Source of the DNA: Hanamia caeni
GTDB lineage: Bacteria > Bacteroidota > Bacteroidia > Chitinophagales > Chitinophagaceae
Reading direction: 5' to 3'
Length of the DNA stretch: 64,000 nt
Assembly (NCBI RefSeq): GCF_003721595.1
Contig: NZ_RJJR01000002.1
Location: 372,001 to 436,000 of the forward strand
Both the position numbers and the translations under genes were made by a program. Shown here one piece after another: positions 16,069-25,431 of this stretch (positions are counted from its first letter, which is position 1; each line of letters starts with the position of its first letter). Below the pieces are notes generated by a model. That model did no database searches and was not told the origin of the DNA. It was given only the letters and a program-made list of their open reading frames with translations.

Positions 16069-17622
16069 TTGAACAAGGAACTTATTATAAATGCTGCCCC
16101 ACAGGCAGTTGAGATAGCCTTACTTGAGGATAAAAAGCTCGTGGAAATGCATAATGAAAATGCAAATTCAAGCTTTGGAGTTGGCGATTTGTACCTAGGA
16201 AAAGTTAAAAAATTAATTCCGGGTCTTAATGCGGCCTTTATTGATGTTGGCTTTGAAAAAGATGCATTTCTTCACTATTCCGATTTAAGCCCTTACATCC
16301 GGTCTATTCTGAAGTTTACAAAACTGGCGACGAATGATACATCGCCGGAAGGAATGAATTTTGAAAATTTCCAGGTAGAGCCTGAAATTGTAAAGACCGG
16401 AAAAATTGCCGAAGTACTTAGCGGAAAGCCAAATATCCTGGTTCAGATATTAAAAGAACCCATAGCCGCCAAGGGCCCCCGCCTTAGTTGCGAAATCTCG
16501 CTACCGGGCCGGTATGTAGTGCTTACGCCTTTTAACGATATTATTGCTGTTTCCAGGAAAATTCATTCATCAGAAGAAAGAAAAAGGTTACAAAAAATCA
16601 TAGAAGCAGTAAAGCCAAAAAATTTTGGAGTTATTGTTCGTACAGCAGCAGAAGGCAAACCTGCTGCTGAACTTCATGACGATTTGTTGGGACTGATTGC
16701 CACATGGAAAAATATGCAGCAAAACCTGAAAGGGGCTGTTCCGCCTACTAAAATCCTGTCAGAGGAAGGCAAAACCAACAGCATTCTGCGCGACCTGCTC
16801 ACAGAAGATTTCAATAAAATAGTGGTGAATGATAAGAACATTTACAACGATACCAAAACATACCTTCATCGTATAGCTCCTGAAAAGCTGGATATTCTTT
16901 CTTTTTATAATAACGGTTCCCCTGTATTTGACGCTTATGGCGTTACCCGACAGGTAAAAGCTTCTTTCGGCAAAACAGTCAATTTGCCAAGTGGCGCTTA
17001 TCTTATAATTGAGCACACAGAAGCTTTGCATGTTATTGATGTAAACAGCGGTTATAAAAGCGTCGGGAATAACCAGGAACAAAATGCACTTGAAACCAAC
17101 CTGGAAGCAGCTGCGGAAATTGCGCGGCAGTTGAGGTTAAGAGATATTGGCGGCATTATCGTGGTTGATTTTATTGATATGAAGCTTCCTGAAAATAAAA
17201 AGAAGCTGGCAGAGCAAATGGACCTGTTCATGAGGAAAGACAGGGCAAAACATGCAGTTCTTGCTATCAGCAAGTTTGGCCTGATGCAGATAACCCGCCA
17301 GCGCATGAAGCCTGAGACTAATATCAACACCATGGAACTTTGCCCCAGTTGCGGCGGTACAGGCAAAGTGTCTTCTACACTGGTGCTTGAGGATGAGATC
17401 GAAAAAAATCTTAGTTACCTTATTATGCAAAAGCATAAAGGATTAACCATTGAAGTACATCCGATTCTATATGCTTACCTCACAAAAGGCTTCCCGTCAA
17501 AGCGCATGAAATGGAGAATTAAGTTTAAGGAAAGAATAAAAATCCAGCCTAACACAAATTACCACCTTACCGAATTTCATTTTTTTGATAAGAGCAATGA
17601 AGAAATCAAACTTCAATTGTAA
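16069..17622 (+). CDS. rng: Ribonuclease G/E family endoribonuclease
   Basis: 517 residues from a TTG start (MNKELIINAAPQAVEIALLE, the usual family opening). The S1 RNA-binding domain is at about 35-130 (VGDLYLGKVKKLIPGLNAAFIDVG). Metal-binding aspartates are D324 (VIDVNSG) and D367 (VVDFIDM), at the same 43-residue spacing as D303/D346 of E. coli RNase E. The zinc-link CPSCGGTG is at 425-428. It lacks the long C-terminal degradosome scaffold, so it is the short RNase G form. Role: single-strand 5'-monophosphate-sensitive cleavage in rRNA maturation and mRNA decay. A second decay nuclease, RNase Y, is at 57455. Confidence 0.95.
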   Translation: MNKELIINAAPQAVEIALLEDKKLVEMHNENANSSFGVGDLYLGKVKKLIPGLNAAFIDVGFEKDAFLHYSDLSPYIRSILKFTKLATNDTSPEGMNFENFQVEPEIVKTGKIAEVLSGKPNILVQILKEPIAAKGPRLSCEISLPGRYVVLTPFNDIIAVSRKIHSSEERKRLQKIIEAVKPKNFGVIVRTAAEGKPAAELHDDLLGLIATWKNMQQNLKGAVPPTKILSEEGKTNSILRDLLTEDFNKIVVNDKNIYNDTKTYLHRIAPEKLDILSFYNNGSPVFDAYGVTRQVKASFGKTVNLPSGAYLIIEHTEALHVIDVNSGYKSVGNNQEQNALETNLEAAAEIARQLRLRDIGGIIVVDFIDMKLPENKKKLAEQMDLFMRKDRAKHAVLAISKFGLMQITRQRMKPETNINTMELCPSCGGTGKVSSTLVLEDEIEKNLSYLIMQKHKGLTIEVHPILYAYLTKGFPSKRMKWRIKFKERIKIQPNTNYHLTEFHFFDKSNEEIKLQL

Positions 17623-17672
17623 TCTTTTTTAGATCCTTTTGGGTTAAAAGTACTTGTTTATTTTTCAGTTGT

Positions 17673-17680
17673 TAGTTTTG
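17673..17680 (+). promoter_or_regulatory. Promoter (TTG-N16-TAGTTTTG) for the aldo/keto reductase
   Basis: TAGTTTTG fits TAnnTTTG. A TTG at 17654-17656 is spaced 16 nt away, at the short edge of the Bacteroidota -33/-7 range. The ATG follows 33 nt after the box. Confidence 0.45.
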
Positions 17681-17713
17681 TAAAACATTTTTTATTCCTT
17701 AAATAAAAAAATC

Positions 17714-18712
17714 ATGGATTATCAACCCGACAAAGACAGGTATGAAAACATAAATTACAGGCGCTGCGGAAACAGCGGCATCAAATTGCCCGTTTTATCA
17801 CTCGGCCTTTGGCATAATTTCGGAGCTGCAGATGATTATGAAAATTGCCGTAGTATTTTACATGCTGCGTTTGATAATGGAATTACACACTTTGACCTGG
17901 CCAACAATTATGGCCCTCCGCCGGGCGCCGCCGAAATAAAATTTGGAAAAATTTTTCAACAGGATTTCAGACCTTTTCGTGATGAATTGATAATTTCTTC
18001 TAAGGCCGGATATCAAATGTGGGATGGCCCCTATGGGGATTGGGGTTCAAAAAAATATCTCCTTTCGAGCCTTGATCAAAGCCTCAAGCGGATGGGGTTA
18101 GACTATGTAGATATTTTTTATCATCATCGGCCAGATCCTGAAACGCCGCTGGAAGAAACAATGAGCGCCTTGGATCTTGTAGTGCGCCAGGGAAAGGCGC
18201 TCTATGTAGGAATTTCAAACTATAAACCTGCTGAAGCGAAAAAAGCAATTGATCTGTTACGAAACTTAGGCACGCCATGCCTGCTTATTCAGCCAAGATA
18301 TAATATGTTTGACCGTTGGGTCGAAGACGGACTGCTGGATGTGATAGAAAACGAAAAGATTGGCTGTATTACTTTTTCATCCCTGGCGCAAGGGCTGCTC
18401 ACAGACAAGTATCTGAATGGAATTCCCGCGGATTCAAGAGCTGGCCGTCATCTTAAAAACGGCGCCATCACAGAATCGCAAATAACAGAAGACAAAGTCA
18501 AAAAAGTAAAAGAGCTGAATAAAGTGGCTGCCGGCAGGAACCAATCATTAGCCCAAATGGCACTGGCGTGGGTATTAAAGGATGAAAGAATTACTTCTGT
18601 AATACTGGGAGCGAGCAAACCCACGCAAATAGCAGGTAGCATTAAAGGAACCGGTAATATTCATTTTTCAAAAGAAGAACTTGAGAAGATTGATTTGATA
18701 TTGCAACAGTAA
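17714..18712 (+). CDS. Aldo/keto reductase (YghZ / L-glyceraldehyde 3-phosphate reductase type)
   Basis: 332 residues, a TIM-barrel AKR. The start region NINYRRCGNSGIKLPVLSLGLWHNFG (as MDYQPDKDRYENINYRRCGN), the active-site FDLANNYGPPPGAAE (Asp and Tyr), IISSKAGYQMW (Lys) and DYVDIFYHHRPD (His) give the catalytic tetrad. The GPPPGAAE and WDGPYGDWGS features are shared with YghZ-type enzymes, which act on L-glyceraldehyde 3-phosphate and other toxic aldehydes. NADPH use is inferred from the family. A peptidase E gene follows 33 bp later on the same strand. Confidence 0.9.
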   Translation: MDYQPDKDRYENINYRRCGNSGIKLPVLSLGLWHNFGAADDYENCRSILHAAFDNGITHFDLANNYGPPPGAAEIKFGKIFQQDFRPFRDELIISSKAGYQMWDGPYGDWGSKKYLLSSLDQSLKRMGLDYVDIFYHHRPDPETPLEETMSALDLVVRQGKALYVGISNYKPAEAKKAIDLLRNLGTPCLLIQPRYNMFDRWVEDGLLDVIENEKIGCITFSSLAQGLLTDKYLNGIPADSRAGRHLKNGAITESQITEDKVKKVKELNKVAAGRNQSLAQMALAWVLKDERITSVILGASKPTQIAGSIKGTGNIHFSKEELEKIDLILQQ

Positions 18713-18745
18713 ATTCGTGTACACAACGCCGTTATATTTCAGAAT

Positions 18746-19471
18746 ATGACTTCAAAAAATATTCTCGCATTAAGTAGTTCCCGTGTTGGAAGCTCCGGTT
18801 ACCTGGAAAAAGCTGCGCCGGTCATCAATGAATTTCTTGGCAGTAAACCAACGAATATTGCGTTTTTTGGATTTGCAGATGCAGATAAAAATTATGAAGA
18901 ATATGGTCTTTCTGTTCAGAACGGCTTAAAGAATCCGGACCTAAAAATAAGCGTGGTTTTGCCCTCAAACGCAATTTCTGTAATTGAAAATAGTGATGCA
19001 ATATTAGTCGGCGGGGGAAATACTTTTAAATTAATTCATGACCTGCAGGAATTAAATTTATTGAATGTTATTCGTGAAAAGATAAATAACGGAATACCTT
19101 ATATCGGCTGGAGCGCGGGTTCCAACATTTTAGCGCCCACAATTTCTACGACCAATGATATGCCGATTATTGAACCCCAATCATTCAATGCGCTTAATCT
19201 TTTTTCCTTCCAGATAAACCCTCATTATTTTAATCAAAACATAGAAGGCTTTAATGGCGAAAGCCGCGATGATCGTTTAAAGGAATTTTTAAAAATGAAT
19301 CCAAGCGTGCCTGTTGTAGGTTTACCAGAAGGAAGTTATTTAAAATTGGAGAATAATTTTCTGCAATATTTTGGTGAAAACGATGGGGTATTATTTCGAT
19401 CGGAAATTGATGCGGCGGGATTTTCAAAAAAGGTTATTCAATCAACTGCTGATATTTCAATTCTTTTATAA
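18746..19471 (+). CDS. pepE: Peptidase E (alpha-aspartyl dipeptidase, S51)
   Basis: 241 residues. The nucleophile elbow GWSAGSN has S123, the catalytic His is H160 (FQINPHYF), and the GLPEGSYL motif is characteristic of peptidase E. Known reaction: hydrolysis of Asp-X dipeptides in the cytoplasm, with a Ser-His-Glu/Asp triad on a class I glutamine amidotransferase-like fold. No signal peptide. Co-directional with the aldo/keto reductase and followed by a bidirectional terminator. Confidence 0.9.
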   Translation: MTSKNILALSSSRVGSSGYLEKAAPVINEFLGSKPTNIAFFGFADADKNYEEYGLSVQNGLKNPDLKISVVLPSNAISVIENSDAILVGGGNTFKLIHDLQELNLLNVIREKINNGIPYIGWSAGSNILAPTISTTNDMPIIEPQSFNALNLFSFQINPHYFNQNIEGFNGESRDDRLKEFLKMNPSVPVVGLPEGSYLKLENNFLQYFGENDGVLFRSEIDAAGFSKKVIQSTADISILL

Positions 19472-19529
19472 AATTCAAATTTGTCAACCTCCCAATTGCA
19501 TCCGTACGCGCTGACTTCAATAAAAAAAA

Positions 19530-19555
19530 CCATTCAAATTGAATGGCTTTTTTAA
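19530..19555. terminator. Bidirectional intrinsic terminator
   Basis: CCATTCAA-A-TTGAATGG (19530-19546) is an essentially perfect palindrome flanked by an A-run on the left and a T-run on the right, so it can stop both pepE (+) and the tRNA-Ser/tRNA-Pro transcript (-). Confidence 0.8.
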
Positions 19556-19556
19556 G

Positions 19557-19631
19557 TCGGGGCGGCAAGATTCGAACTTGCGACCTCCACATCCCAAATG
19601 TGGCGCGATGACCGGGCTACGCTACGCCCCG
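19557..19631 (-). tRNA. tRNA-Pro (anticodon TGG)
   Basis: 75 nt. Acceptor CGGGGCG/CGCCCCG with discriminator A, anticodon stem CCACA/TGTGG enclosing TTTGGGA (anticodon TGG), T-arm GCAAG-TTCGAAT-CTTGC. CCA is not encoded. It is downstream of tRNA-Ser on the same strand. Confidence 0.95.
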
Positions 19632-19653
19632 AATTCTCAAATATTAAATTAGT

Positions 19654-19743
<90 letters not shown>

Positions 19744-19898
19744 TTTTATAGTAATTGAGGGCTGCAAAAGTAGCATTGAAAATTCAAAAAAGAAAATAAA
19801 AAACTTGCTCTTTATAAAAACACCTTCTAATGCATTTTGAGGATAAAAATGCAGATTTTAATTCTCTGTACAAGTAAACGAATAAATACCCCGTTTTT

Positions 19899-21707
19899 TT
19901 AATTTGCCATCTCGGGTTGAATATTTAATTTTTTTCGTTCCCCTATCTGCTGCCTCCACATTGCATAGTACAATCCCATCTTGCCTAATAGTTGTTCATG
20001 ATTCCCGGTTTCGATTATGTTACCTCTTTCAAGCACATAAATTCTGTCGGCATGCATAATCGTACTTAGCCGGTGGGCTATCAAAATAGTCAATTGCTCT
20101 TTTTTGGATGAAACCTCTTTGATAGTATTAGTAATTTCCTCTTCTGTAAGTGAATCCAATGAGGAAGTAGCTTCGTCAAAAATTAGCAAATGCGGGCGGC
20201 GCAATAATGCACGCGCAATCGACAGCCTTTGTTTTTCACCACCGGAAACCTTTACGCCTCCTTCCCCAATCAACGTATCTAGCCCCTTATCAGCGCGGGC
20301 AAGCAGCGTGTTGCACGAAGCTTTTCGTAGCACGTCCATCATTTCTGCATCGGAGGCGGAAGGGTTCACAAATAATAAGTTTTCCCTGATAGTTCCTGCA
20401 AATAATTGCGTATCCTGTGTTACAAAGCCGATTTGAGTTCTGAGAACATCAAAATCAATATTTTCCCGGTTAATATCATTGTACAATATTTCACCTTTTT
20501 GAGGAATATATAAACCGACTAAAAGCTTTACCAGCGTTGTTTTTCCGGAACCTGAAGGGCCTACAAAAGCGATAGTTTCACCTTTCTTTATTTCAAAACT
20601 GATATCAGCTAACGCGGGCTGCTGTGCAGATAAATGTTTAAACTTAACATTAATGAATTCCAGCTTTTCAATATTGCGAATGTTGACGGGACTTTGGGGT
20701 TTTATTTCGGGCTGCTTGGCCATCAGGTCGTGAAAATTTCCCAGCGAAGCTTCTGCCTCGCGGTAAGAAATGATAATGTTGCCAATTTCCTGCATAGGTC
20801 CAAAAAGAAAAAAGCTGTAAAAAGTGAGCGACAGGTATTGGCCGGGAGTAATAGAATTTTGGAAAATCAGCCAAAGTAAAGTAAACGTAATAATTTGTTG
20901 CAGAAAATTGACCATCGTGCCCTGGATAAAGCTCAACGTACGGATGCTTTTTACTTTTCTCAATTCAAGATTGAGAATTTTGAAGGTGTTATTGTTCAGC
21001 CTGTTCACCTCCTGGTCTGTTAGCCCGAGGCTTTTTACAAGTTCGATATTTCTGAGCGATTCGGTGGTGGTGCCAGCCAAAGTATTAGTTTCTCTGACGA
21101 TAGTTTTTTGAATCACTTTTATTTTTTTGCTTAAAAGGCTGGTCACAACAGCGATGGCGAAAATTCCTATCACATACACGGGCATAATAATCCAGTTTAA
21201 CCTGAATGCATAAATAGAAATGAAAACGATGCTAACAATGATAATGAAAAATACATTTATAAAGTTGGTGATAAATTTTTCAGTGTCTGCCCTCACTTTT
21301 GTTAAGATGGACAAAGTTTCACCGCTGCTTTGGTCCTCAAAATCCTGGTAGGGAAGGCGCATGCTGTGTTTTAGCCCGTCAGTAAAAATGGTAGCTCCAA
21401 ATTTTTGGACAAGAACGTTTCCAAAATAATCCTGGAATGCTTTTGCAATGCGGCTTACCATTGCAGTGCCGATCAGCAATAAGAGAAAATATATAAGCCC
21501 ATGATATTTTCCCTTCCCGAAGAAAAATTCATATTCTGTTCTTGGCGTCTTATCAGGAAAAACATGGGGATGATTTGCAAAAAGGTCAAGAATATTACCG
21601 CTAATCCATGGAGCAAAAAGTGAAAAAACCTGGTTGGTAGCTGCAAGAAAAAGTGCCAGTACAATCAGCCACTTATAAGGTTTTAAGTAAGAGATTAATA
21701 TCTTCAT
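19899..21707 (-). CDS. ABC transporter, fused permease/ATPase (ABCB/MsbA-like half transporter)
   Basis: 602 residues. Six transmembrane helices fill about 15-310 (type I exporter domain), followed by a nucleotide-binding domain with Walker A GPSGSGKTT (about 382), Q-loop FVTQDTQLFAG, signature VSGGEKQRLS, Walker B LLIFDEATSSLD and H-loop IAHRLST. It works as a homodimeric or heterodimeric exporter of lipids, drugs or peptides; substrate unknown. A large periplasmic loop containing about 30 polar residues lies between TM1 and TM2 (about 38-70). It stands alone, facing away from the divergent ICL-family gene. Confidence 0.92.
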   Translation of the reverse strand: MKILISYLKPYKWLIVLALFLAATNQVFSLFAPWISGNILDLFANHPHVFPDKTPRTEYEFFFGKGKYHGLIYFLLLLIGTAMVSRIAKAFQDYFGNVLVQKFGATIFTDGLKHSMRLPYQDFEDQSSGETLSILTKVRADTEKFITNFINVFFIIIVSIVFISIYAFRLNWIIMPVYVIGIFAIAVVTSLLSKKIKVIQKTIVRETNTLAGTTTESLRNIELVKSLGLTDQEVNRLNNNTFKILNLELRKVKSIRTLSFIQGTMVNFLQQIITFTLLWLIFQNSITPGQYLSLTFYSFFLFGPMQEIGNIIISYREAEASLGNFHDLMAKQPEIKPQSPVNIRNIEKLEFINVKFKHLSAQQPALADISFEIKKGETIAFVGPSGSGKTTLVKLLVGLYIPQKGEILYNDINRENIDFDVLRTQIGFVTQDTQLFAGTIRENLLFVNPSASDAEMMDVLRKASCNTLLARADKGLDTLIGEGGVKVSGGEKQRLSIARALLRRPHLLIFDEATSSLDSLTEEEITNTIKEVSSKKEQLTILIAHRLSTIMHADRIYVLERGNIIETGNHEQLLGKMGLYYAMWRQQIGERKKLNIQPEMAN

Positions 21708-21874
21708 CCCCCAAAAATAAATGGAATTGAATTAAATTTCAGGCTTTTCCTTCGTTAAAGGATTCAGCTAATTAATAATTATAGAATCATTTTAATAATC
21801 AGATTTAAAATCACTGTTATTTTTTCGTTTACTATTTTTTCCGGCATTAGAAATTGAATTGGTTATTCCTGAAG

Positions 21875-21882
21875 TAATTTTG
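21875..21882 (+). promoter_or_regulatory. Promoter (TTG-N18-TAATTTTG) for the ICL/PEP-mutase-family gene
   Basis: A TTG at 21854-21856 and TAATTTTG at 21875-21882 are separated by 18 nt, matching the Bacteroidota -33/-7 arrangement. The ATG at 21919 follows 36 nt later. Confidence 0.6.
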
Positions 21883-21918
21883 TAGTGATTGGTTTTTTAT
21901 TCAATTAAAAAAAATAAA

Positions 21919-22770
21919 ATGTCTGCGAATAATATATCTTCAAACGAGAATTTATTTTACCAACTGCATCATAATAGCGAGATATTAGTGCTTCCTAATA
22001 TCTGGAACCCGCTGGGAGCTTTGCTTTTACAGGATTTAGGTTTTAAAGCAGTTGCCACGGCAAGCGCATCTATTGCATGTAGCAATGGCTACCAGGATGG
22101 AGAAAAATATCCTTTTAATGAATTAGTATTATTGCTGAAGCGAATTACGCAAAGTGTGAGCATTCCCGTAACTGCAGACGTAGAACGCGGTTATGCGAAA
22201 AACAATATCGAATTAAAAGAAAATATAAAGAGATTGGTAGATACTGGGATTTTGGGGATAAATTTTGAAGACAGTAAACATGAGGAACAAAAATTAGTAG
22301 CTAAGGAAGAGCAGGCTGAAAGAATTCATCTGATAAAAAATACCGCTTCTGAAATGGGAAGTTCTCTTTTTATTAATGCGCGTACAGATGTGTTTTTAAA
22401 GCAAAATAATTTGTCAAAAGAAGAAAAACTTAACGAGGCCATCCAGAGAGGAAAGCTTTACAAAAGTGCCGGCGCTGATGGGCTTTATCCCATTTTTTTG
22501 AAGGAGCAACAATCTATAAAATCAATCATAGATGAGGTTCAGCTTCCTATAAATATTTTGATGCTTCCTGGCATTCCCGGTTTTGCTGCATTGAAAGAAA
22601 TAGGTGTAGCGAGGGTAAGCCTTGGGCCAGGATTTTTAAAATATGCAATCAATTCAATGAAGGATGTTGCAAATAAATTATTGAATTACCAGGGAATGGA
22701 GGAAATTACCAACAATCCGGCTACTTCAGATTATTTGAACAAATTAATTTCAAACCCGCAAAGTAGCTAA
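21919..22770 (+). CDS. Isocitrate lyase / PEP mutase superfamily enzyme
   Basis: 283 residues from the ATG at 21919; an in-frame upstream TTG would add ten residues unlike the family start. It has the metal/substrate features TADVERGYA (about 88-96), INFEDS and INARTDVF, and the VSLGPGFLKYA barrel end. The KKCGH active-site loop of true isocitrate lyases is missing, which puts it with the oxaloacetate decarboxylase/phosphonopyruvate hydrolase-like group of uncharacterised C-C or C-P bond enzymes. Cytoplasmic. Stand-alone transcript with its own promoter. Confidence 0.85.
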   Translation: MSANNISSNENLFYQLHHNSEILVLPNIWNPLGALLLQDLGFKAVATASASIACSNGYQDGEKYPFNELVLLLKRITQSVSIPVTADVERGYAKNNIELKENIKRLVDTGILGINFEDSKHEEQKLVAKEEQAERIHLIKNTASEMGSSLFINARTDVFLKQNNLSKEEKLNEAIQRGKLYKSAGADGLYPIFLKEQQSIKSIIDEVQLPINILMLPGIPGFAALKEIGVARVSLGPGFLKYAINSMKDVANKLLNYQGMEEITNNPATSDYLNKLISNPQSS

Positions 22771-22804
22771 TTTATTTGATAGGTATTTCAAGGCATGTCA
22801 ATTA

Positions 22805-24091
22805 TTACTGGGATGCACTTTCTTGTAAAGTGGTGATTGCTGTGTAAAGCACCCCGGCCGAACCCCTGAAACTGCCTGACCCGGCCGGTTTTCCATCCAC
22901 GGTATACCATTCGTAAAATCCATTGTTTTTAATTACTCTGTCTATCATGGGTCTTATTTCATGGTAAGCTTCTTTCAAGAATCCGTATTTTGCTAATTGT
23001 GTGATGGTGCGTGCGCCAAACCATGTCCAGTCGCCGCCATTTTGATAGCCATAGGGAAACATGCCTTTATTTTTAAAATATCCCTCCGGATAAGGCGGGT
23101 AAATAGTGAGGCCTATTGACATTGCGCCCGATAATTTTACATCGCGAAGCATTTGTTCGTTTACTTCCTGAATTTCTTTCTTATTGAGCAGGCCTGCTTT
23201 AATAGCGACAGTTGTTCCCCCGTGGTAATTGATTTTATTTTCATCGAAAGAAGCCGGAAATGGCGATCCATTTAGATAAATATGAGGAATAAATTTTTGA
23301 CCTTTTTCGTCCCAGAGATATTTGCGAATGTTAGCTCGTATTTTATCCCGGACATCTTCCCATCTTTTAGAGCCGGGAAATAATTCAATATAATTATTGA
23401 GTGCAATCACCAGCATAGCATTGTCATATATATCAATTGCCAAATGGCTAGTTGAATCCAAAACCACACCCCATTTTGTTTCCGGCTGTACATCGCCCCA
23501 ATCTACTGTGGTAGCGCCGTAAATCAGGCCATATTCCGGTGAATAACGCTTGTTCATCAAAAATTCGAGCGCATCCGAAAGGCGCGACTGCACAGATTTT
23601 CCGTCAATATTTTCGTTGAGAAAATTATAATCTTTTGTGGCGGTAACATACTTATAAACCGCCTGGATTAATGAAGTTTCCTGGTCAGTTTCTACCGTGT
23701 TTTTATGCCCTGCAAAATCGGGTGCGTTTTTACTGTAAATATAATTGTAGCCTACATCAGCTTTTTTCTTCGGAATATAACCGTCCACAATATTTCCATC
23801 ATCTCCCTGCATTTGAAAAAATACCCTGAGCCGGTCTTTTATCGAATCACGGGGCATCAATTTGCAGGAAAGCTCAATAAAAGTATTAAAATCCCTAATC
23901 CACACTTCGCCATAACCACTTCCTGCATTAAAGCCGGTTTCTATCAAACCGGCTGCCATTGATTTTACGCGATTGAGTGAAGAGTCTTTTAGAATTTCGG
24001 ATTTTATTCCTGTATGCGACTGAGAAAAGAGGCTATCCTGCCATGCAAAAGCCAGCAGTAAGCAGATGACTATCAAAATTTTTAATCGCAT
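22805..24091 (-). CDS. Secreted (alpha/alpha)6-barrel glycosidase-like protein
   Basis: 428 residues with a signal peptide (about 1-23, ending SLFSQ). Helical repeats with GYGEVWIRDFNTFIELS, VETDQETSLIQAVYKY, TTVDWGDVQPETKWG, IDIYDNAMLVIALNNY and PYGYQNGGDWTWFGARTITQLAK are the pattern of six-hairpin glycosidases (glycogen-debranching, GH63/GH37-like, trehalase-like folds). The conserved acidic residues WIRD, VDWGD and NGGDWTW are plausible catalytic or binding sites. The family number cannot be assigned by eye. It is upstream of nothing and follows the LemA-TPM operon on the same strand with a short gap. Confidence 0.7.
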   Translation of the reverse strand: MRLKILIVICLLLAFAWQDSLFSQSHTGIKSEILKDSSLNRVKSMAAGLIETGFNAGSGYGEVWIRDFNTFIELSCKLMPRDSIKDRLRVFFQMQGDDGNIVDGYIPKKKADVGYNYIYSKNAPDFAGHKNTVETDQETSLIQAVYKYVTATKDYNFLNENIDGKSVQSRLSDALEFLMNKRYSPEYGLIYGATTVDWGDVQPETKWGVVLDSTSHLAIDIYDNAMLVIALNNYIELFPGSKRWEDVRDKIRANIRKYLWDEKGQKFIPHIYLNGSPFPASFDENKINYHGGTTVAIKAGLLNKKEIQEVNEQMLRDVKLSGAMSIGLTIYPPYPEGYFKNKGMFPYGYQNGGDWTWFGARTITQLAKYGFLKEAYHEIRPMIDRVIKNNGFYEWYTVDGKPAGSGSFRGSAGVLYTAITTLQESASQ

Positions 24092-24134
24092 GATATTTTA
24101 CTTAAAAATTTGGTAGAATAATTTTTCCGGATAA

Positions 24135-24941
24135 TTACCATCCGCCGCTGGCGCCGCCGCCACCGCCACTTCCACCACCAAAGCCACCAAAGCCGCCTCC
24201 ACCGAAGCCACCACCTCCAAATCCTCCGCCGCCAAAGCCGCCACCGCCACGGTTACCACCTCCCAGCATATTGCCCAATAAAAACCATGGCAAAGCATTT
24301 CCGAGAAAACTTCTTGAACCCCTCCTGCTCATATAAGAACCGCCTCCGCCGCCCCCGCGGCCTGAAAAAACAAAGAGAATAATAATGAAAATAATTGCTA
24401 AAGGAATAATTTTCCCAATCAAAGAACCATTTCCTTTTTTTGCATTGGGGTCTGCTTTGTATTCGCCGGCAGCAGCCTGGCTAATAGCGTCAACAGCATT
24501 ATTCAGGCCGGCATAATAGTCTCCGTTTTTAAAAAAGGGAATCATCCTTTCATCGATGATTTGTTTCGCAAGAATATCAGGTAAAACACCTTCCATCCCA
24601 TACCCCGTTTCAATCCTCGCTTTATGGTCTGCTTTTGAAACCATGACCACTACTCCATTATTTTTCCCTTTCACGCCTATTCCCCAATCCCTTAAATATT
24701 TTAGTGAAACCTCGGCAATATCGTAACCATTCAGGTCTGGCACAGTAATAATTACAATCGCCGACGAAGTAGAATCGTTGTACGCATCTAGCTTTTGCTC
24801 CAGAGCCTGTGCCTGGAAAGGTTCCAGCAGGTGGGCAAAATCATTTACTGCTCTTGGAGGATTGGGCTTTGGCTCAATTTTTTGTGAAAAAACCGGTTGA
24901 AATCCTATGATAATAAAAAGCAGTAAAAATAATTTTTTCAT
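24135..24941 (-). CDS. TPM-domain protein with Gly-rich C-terminus (YgcG family)
   Basis: 268 residues. Signal peptide at about 1-19 (ending VFSQ), TPM domain at about 30-160 (RAVNDFAHLLEPFQ, IVIITVPDLNGYDIAEVSLKYLRDWGIG, GVVVMVSKADHKARIETGYGMEGVLPD), one transmembrane helix at about 178-196 and a low-complexity Gly/Phe tail made of GGGGF units. TPM proteins are linked to photosystem II repair in plants; bacterial versions accompany LemA and have no settled function. It is the third gene of lemA-TPM-TPM; 21 bp separate it from the preceding TPM gene. Confidence 0.9.
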   Translation of the reverse strand: MKKLFLLLFIIIGFQPVFSQKIEPKPNPPRAVNDFAHLLEPFQAQALEQKLDAYNDSTSSAIVIITVPDLNGYDIAEVSLKYLRDWGIGVKGKNNGVVVMVSKADHKARIETGYGMEGVLPDILAKQIIDERMIPFFKNGDYYAGLNNAVDAISQAAAGEYKADPNAKKGNGSLIGKIIPLAIIFIIILFVFSGRGGGGGGSYMSRRGSRSFLGNALPWFLLGNMLGGGNRGGGGFGGGGFGGGGFGGGGFGGFGGGSGGGGGASGGW

Positions 24942-24962
24942 GAATGGGAAGTTACAGATGCG

Positions 24963-25418
24963 TTATTTGCCAAAAATAATTTCGTCGGGAAGCTCATTTT
25001 TATCGATTTCCTTTTCATAAGGAAAGTAGGTTTGTAGCGCCTGCCCTATTTTGGATAGGGAAGCTATGATGCCCTCGGTTATGTTTTCTTTGCTAAAAAC
25101 AGAAAGAATGTCTTTTACTGAATTTTTCCAATAATCAGGCCCGGCAGCTTCGTGAATTCCTTTATCTGCATAAATGGCAAGCTGCCTGTCTTTTATCGCG
25201 ATGTAAAAAAGTACTCCATTTCTTAGTTGGGTTTTCCCCATTTCCAAATTATCAAATAGTTGTTTTGCCCGATCCAGTGCATCTACATATTTGCAGCGAT
25301 TTTCAACAAAAATCCTCACTTCGCCACTTGTTTGCATTTCAGCATTCCTGATAGCGTTCACAATTTTTTCATTTTGCTCTTCCGTGAAGAAGGGTTTTTT
25401 TCTTGAAAATCGCCACAT
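24963..25418 (-). CDS. TPM-domain protein, cytoplasmic-type short form
   Basis: 151 residues, without signal peptide or membrane helix. The TPM core is visible: IVNAIRNAEMQTSGEVRIFVE, AKQLFDNLEMGKTQLRNGVLFYIAIKDRQLAIYADKGIHEAAG, then a helical end. Members of this short form often lie between lemA and a longer TPM protein, as here (13 bp from lemA, 21 bp to the longer TPM gene). Function is undefined in the family; the operon suggests the three products act together at the envelope. Confidence 0.88.
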   Translation of the reverse strand: MWRFSRKKPFFTEEQNEKIVNAIRNAEMQTSGEVRIFVENRCKYVDALDRAKQLFDNLEMGKTQLRNGVLFYIAIKDRQLAIYADKGIHEAAGPDYWKNSVKDILSVFSKENITEGIIASLSKIGQALQTYFPYEKEIDKNELPDEIIFGK

Positions 25419-25431
25419 GTAGACTTACAAT